Source: Opitutus sp. GAS368
GTDB taxonomy: Bacteria; Verrucomicrobiota; Verrucomicrobiia; Opitutales; Opitutaceae
NCBI GenBank assembly: GCA_945861235.1
Contig: CAMATV010000001.1
Location: forward strand, 1-33,167
DNA: 33,167 nt
Direction: 5' to 3'
The notes beneath the pieces were generated by a model. That model saw only the letters and a list, made by a program, of their open reading frames with translations. It was not told the DNA's origin and made no database searches. Every line of letters begins with the position of its first letter. Positions within the stretch are counted from its first letter, which is position 1. Positions 32,688 to 33,167 of this stretch are shown here, one piece after another. The translations under genes were made by a program, and so were the position numbers.

Positions 32688-33167
32688 ATGAAGCAAAATC
32701 AAACGCTCGAAGTTCAGTCGTCTAGCCGGTTAGCCAATCTTGCCAACGCGCTCGTCGTATGCGCCAAGGAGTTTCATGCCGATGACGCGCCACCCTTGAT
32801 CGAACGAGTCACGCAACTGGCGTTCGCCAACGGGTTCTACCTCACCGTGAAGAACCCCGAAGACGCCGAGAAGCTGCTGGCCGAGTTAGATATTTTGGAA
32901 ATTACAGGAGGTGTCGACCGATCTGCGTTGGTCGAGACCTTGCACGTCTTGCTAATCGGCGATGCTTGGCTGCGGGCGATTGGCGAGAAGCTCAGAACCT
33001 TCGTGCAGGACCGACCGGATGATTTGGGGCGGATACTCTTCGGCTTTTTCGCCGGACTGCATGTCGCCAAGTCGCTCCCGAATTATGCCAAGCTCATGGG
33101 TGGGCAGTGGGATTCCTTCAACACCGAGACAAAGTTTCTTTATGCTCGGCTGATCAGGTGGCGGTTG
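32688..33167 (+). CDS. Hypothetical protein, N-terminal part
   Basis: An open frame of 160 codons starting MKQNQTLEVQSSSRLANLAN and still open at the window edge. I do not recognise the family. It is mostly helical in appearance, with acidic stretches (NPEDAEKLLAELDILE, QDRPDDLGRILFGFFAG) and no signal peptide or membrane segment, so it is likely cytosolic. It is on the strand opposite to the receptor locus, and its codon use includes more TTG, TCT and AAT codons than the GC-rich genes to its left. With the repeats at 32.0-32.4 kb it may mark the boundary of a different genomic block. A GC-rich hairpin lies 35 bp before the start. Confidence 0.7.
   Translation, partial: MKQNQTLEVQSSSRLANLANALVVCAKEFHADDAPPLIERVTQLAFANGFYLTVKNPEDAEKLLAELDILEITGGVDRSALVETLHVLLIGDAWLRAIGEKLRTFVQDRPDDLGRILFGFFAGLHVAKSLPNYAKLMGGQWDSFNTETKFLYARLIRWRL

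Overview
The window looks like a chromosomal accessory region of a member of the Verrucomicrobiota, most likely Opitutaceae. I infer this from gene style: several large TonB-dependent receptors with an N-terminal carboxypeptidase-regulatory-like domain, Tat-exported Gfo/Idh/MocA oxidoreductases, M19-type and amidohydrolase-2 proteins, GC-rich DNA, and pyrimidine-rich leaders where a Shine-Dalgarno sequence would be expected. No rRNA, tRNA, CRISPR array or intact transposase is visible.

Layout. Positions 1-2948 hold a small divergent catabolic cluster: on the minus strand an amidohydrolase followed by a DapA/NanA-type aldolase or lyase that runs off the left edge, and on the plus strand a second amidohydrolase followed by a truncated class-V-aminotransferase-like gene. 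From about 3000 to 32000 almost everything is on the minus strand and resembles a Verrucomicrobial glycan or glycoside uptake locus without SusD. In transcription order (right to left) it holds: a receptor (28875-31919), a second receptor (25475-28381), a secreted two-part alpha/beta-hydrolase, two exported oxidoreductases, a 950-bp gap full of inverted-repeat elements, a second secreted hydrolase, a receptor remnant, a receptor (13676-16690), an M19 dipeptidase homologue, an ECF sigma factor with its FecR anti-sigma factor (4-bp overlap), a receptor carrying an STN signalling domain (6425-9910), and two paralogous secreted proteins that look like GH32/GH43-type beta-propellers.

How it may work together. 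The sigma factor, the FecR protein and the STN receptor form a complete cell-surface signalling cascade: substrate binding at the outer membrane would be relayed through STN to FecR, releasing the sigma factor. The STN receptor looks like a recent fusion, because a second signal peptide lies inside the protein between the STN domain and the rest of the receptor. The receptors would import a ligand prepared by the secreted hydrolases and propeller proteins, with oxidoreductases acting outside the cytoplasm. The substrate cannot be read from the sequence.

The most unusual non-coding signal is a dispersed repeat family in three parts. Unit A is an exact 89-bp duplicate that lies upstream of both the sigma operon and the receptor at 31919. 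Unit B is a 35-45-bp core seen in seven places. Unit C is about 205 bp and lies upstream of the two closely related receptors. Two N-terminal gene fragments end exactly where a B unit starts, so the family seems tied to rearrangement as well as to receptor promoters. A 136-bp MITE-like element with 25-bp inverted ends lies at 20421-20556. A partial plus-strand gene of unknown function runs off the right edge.
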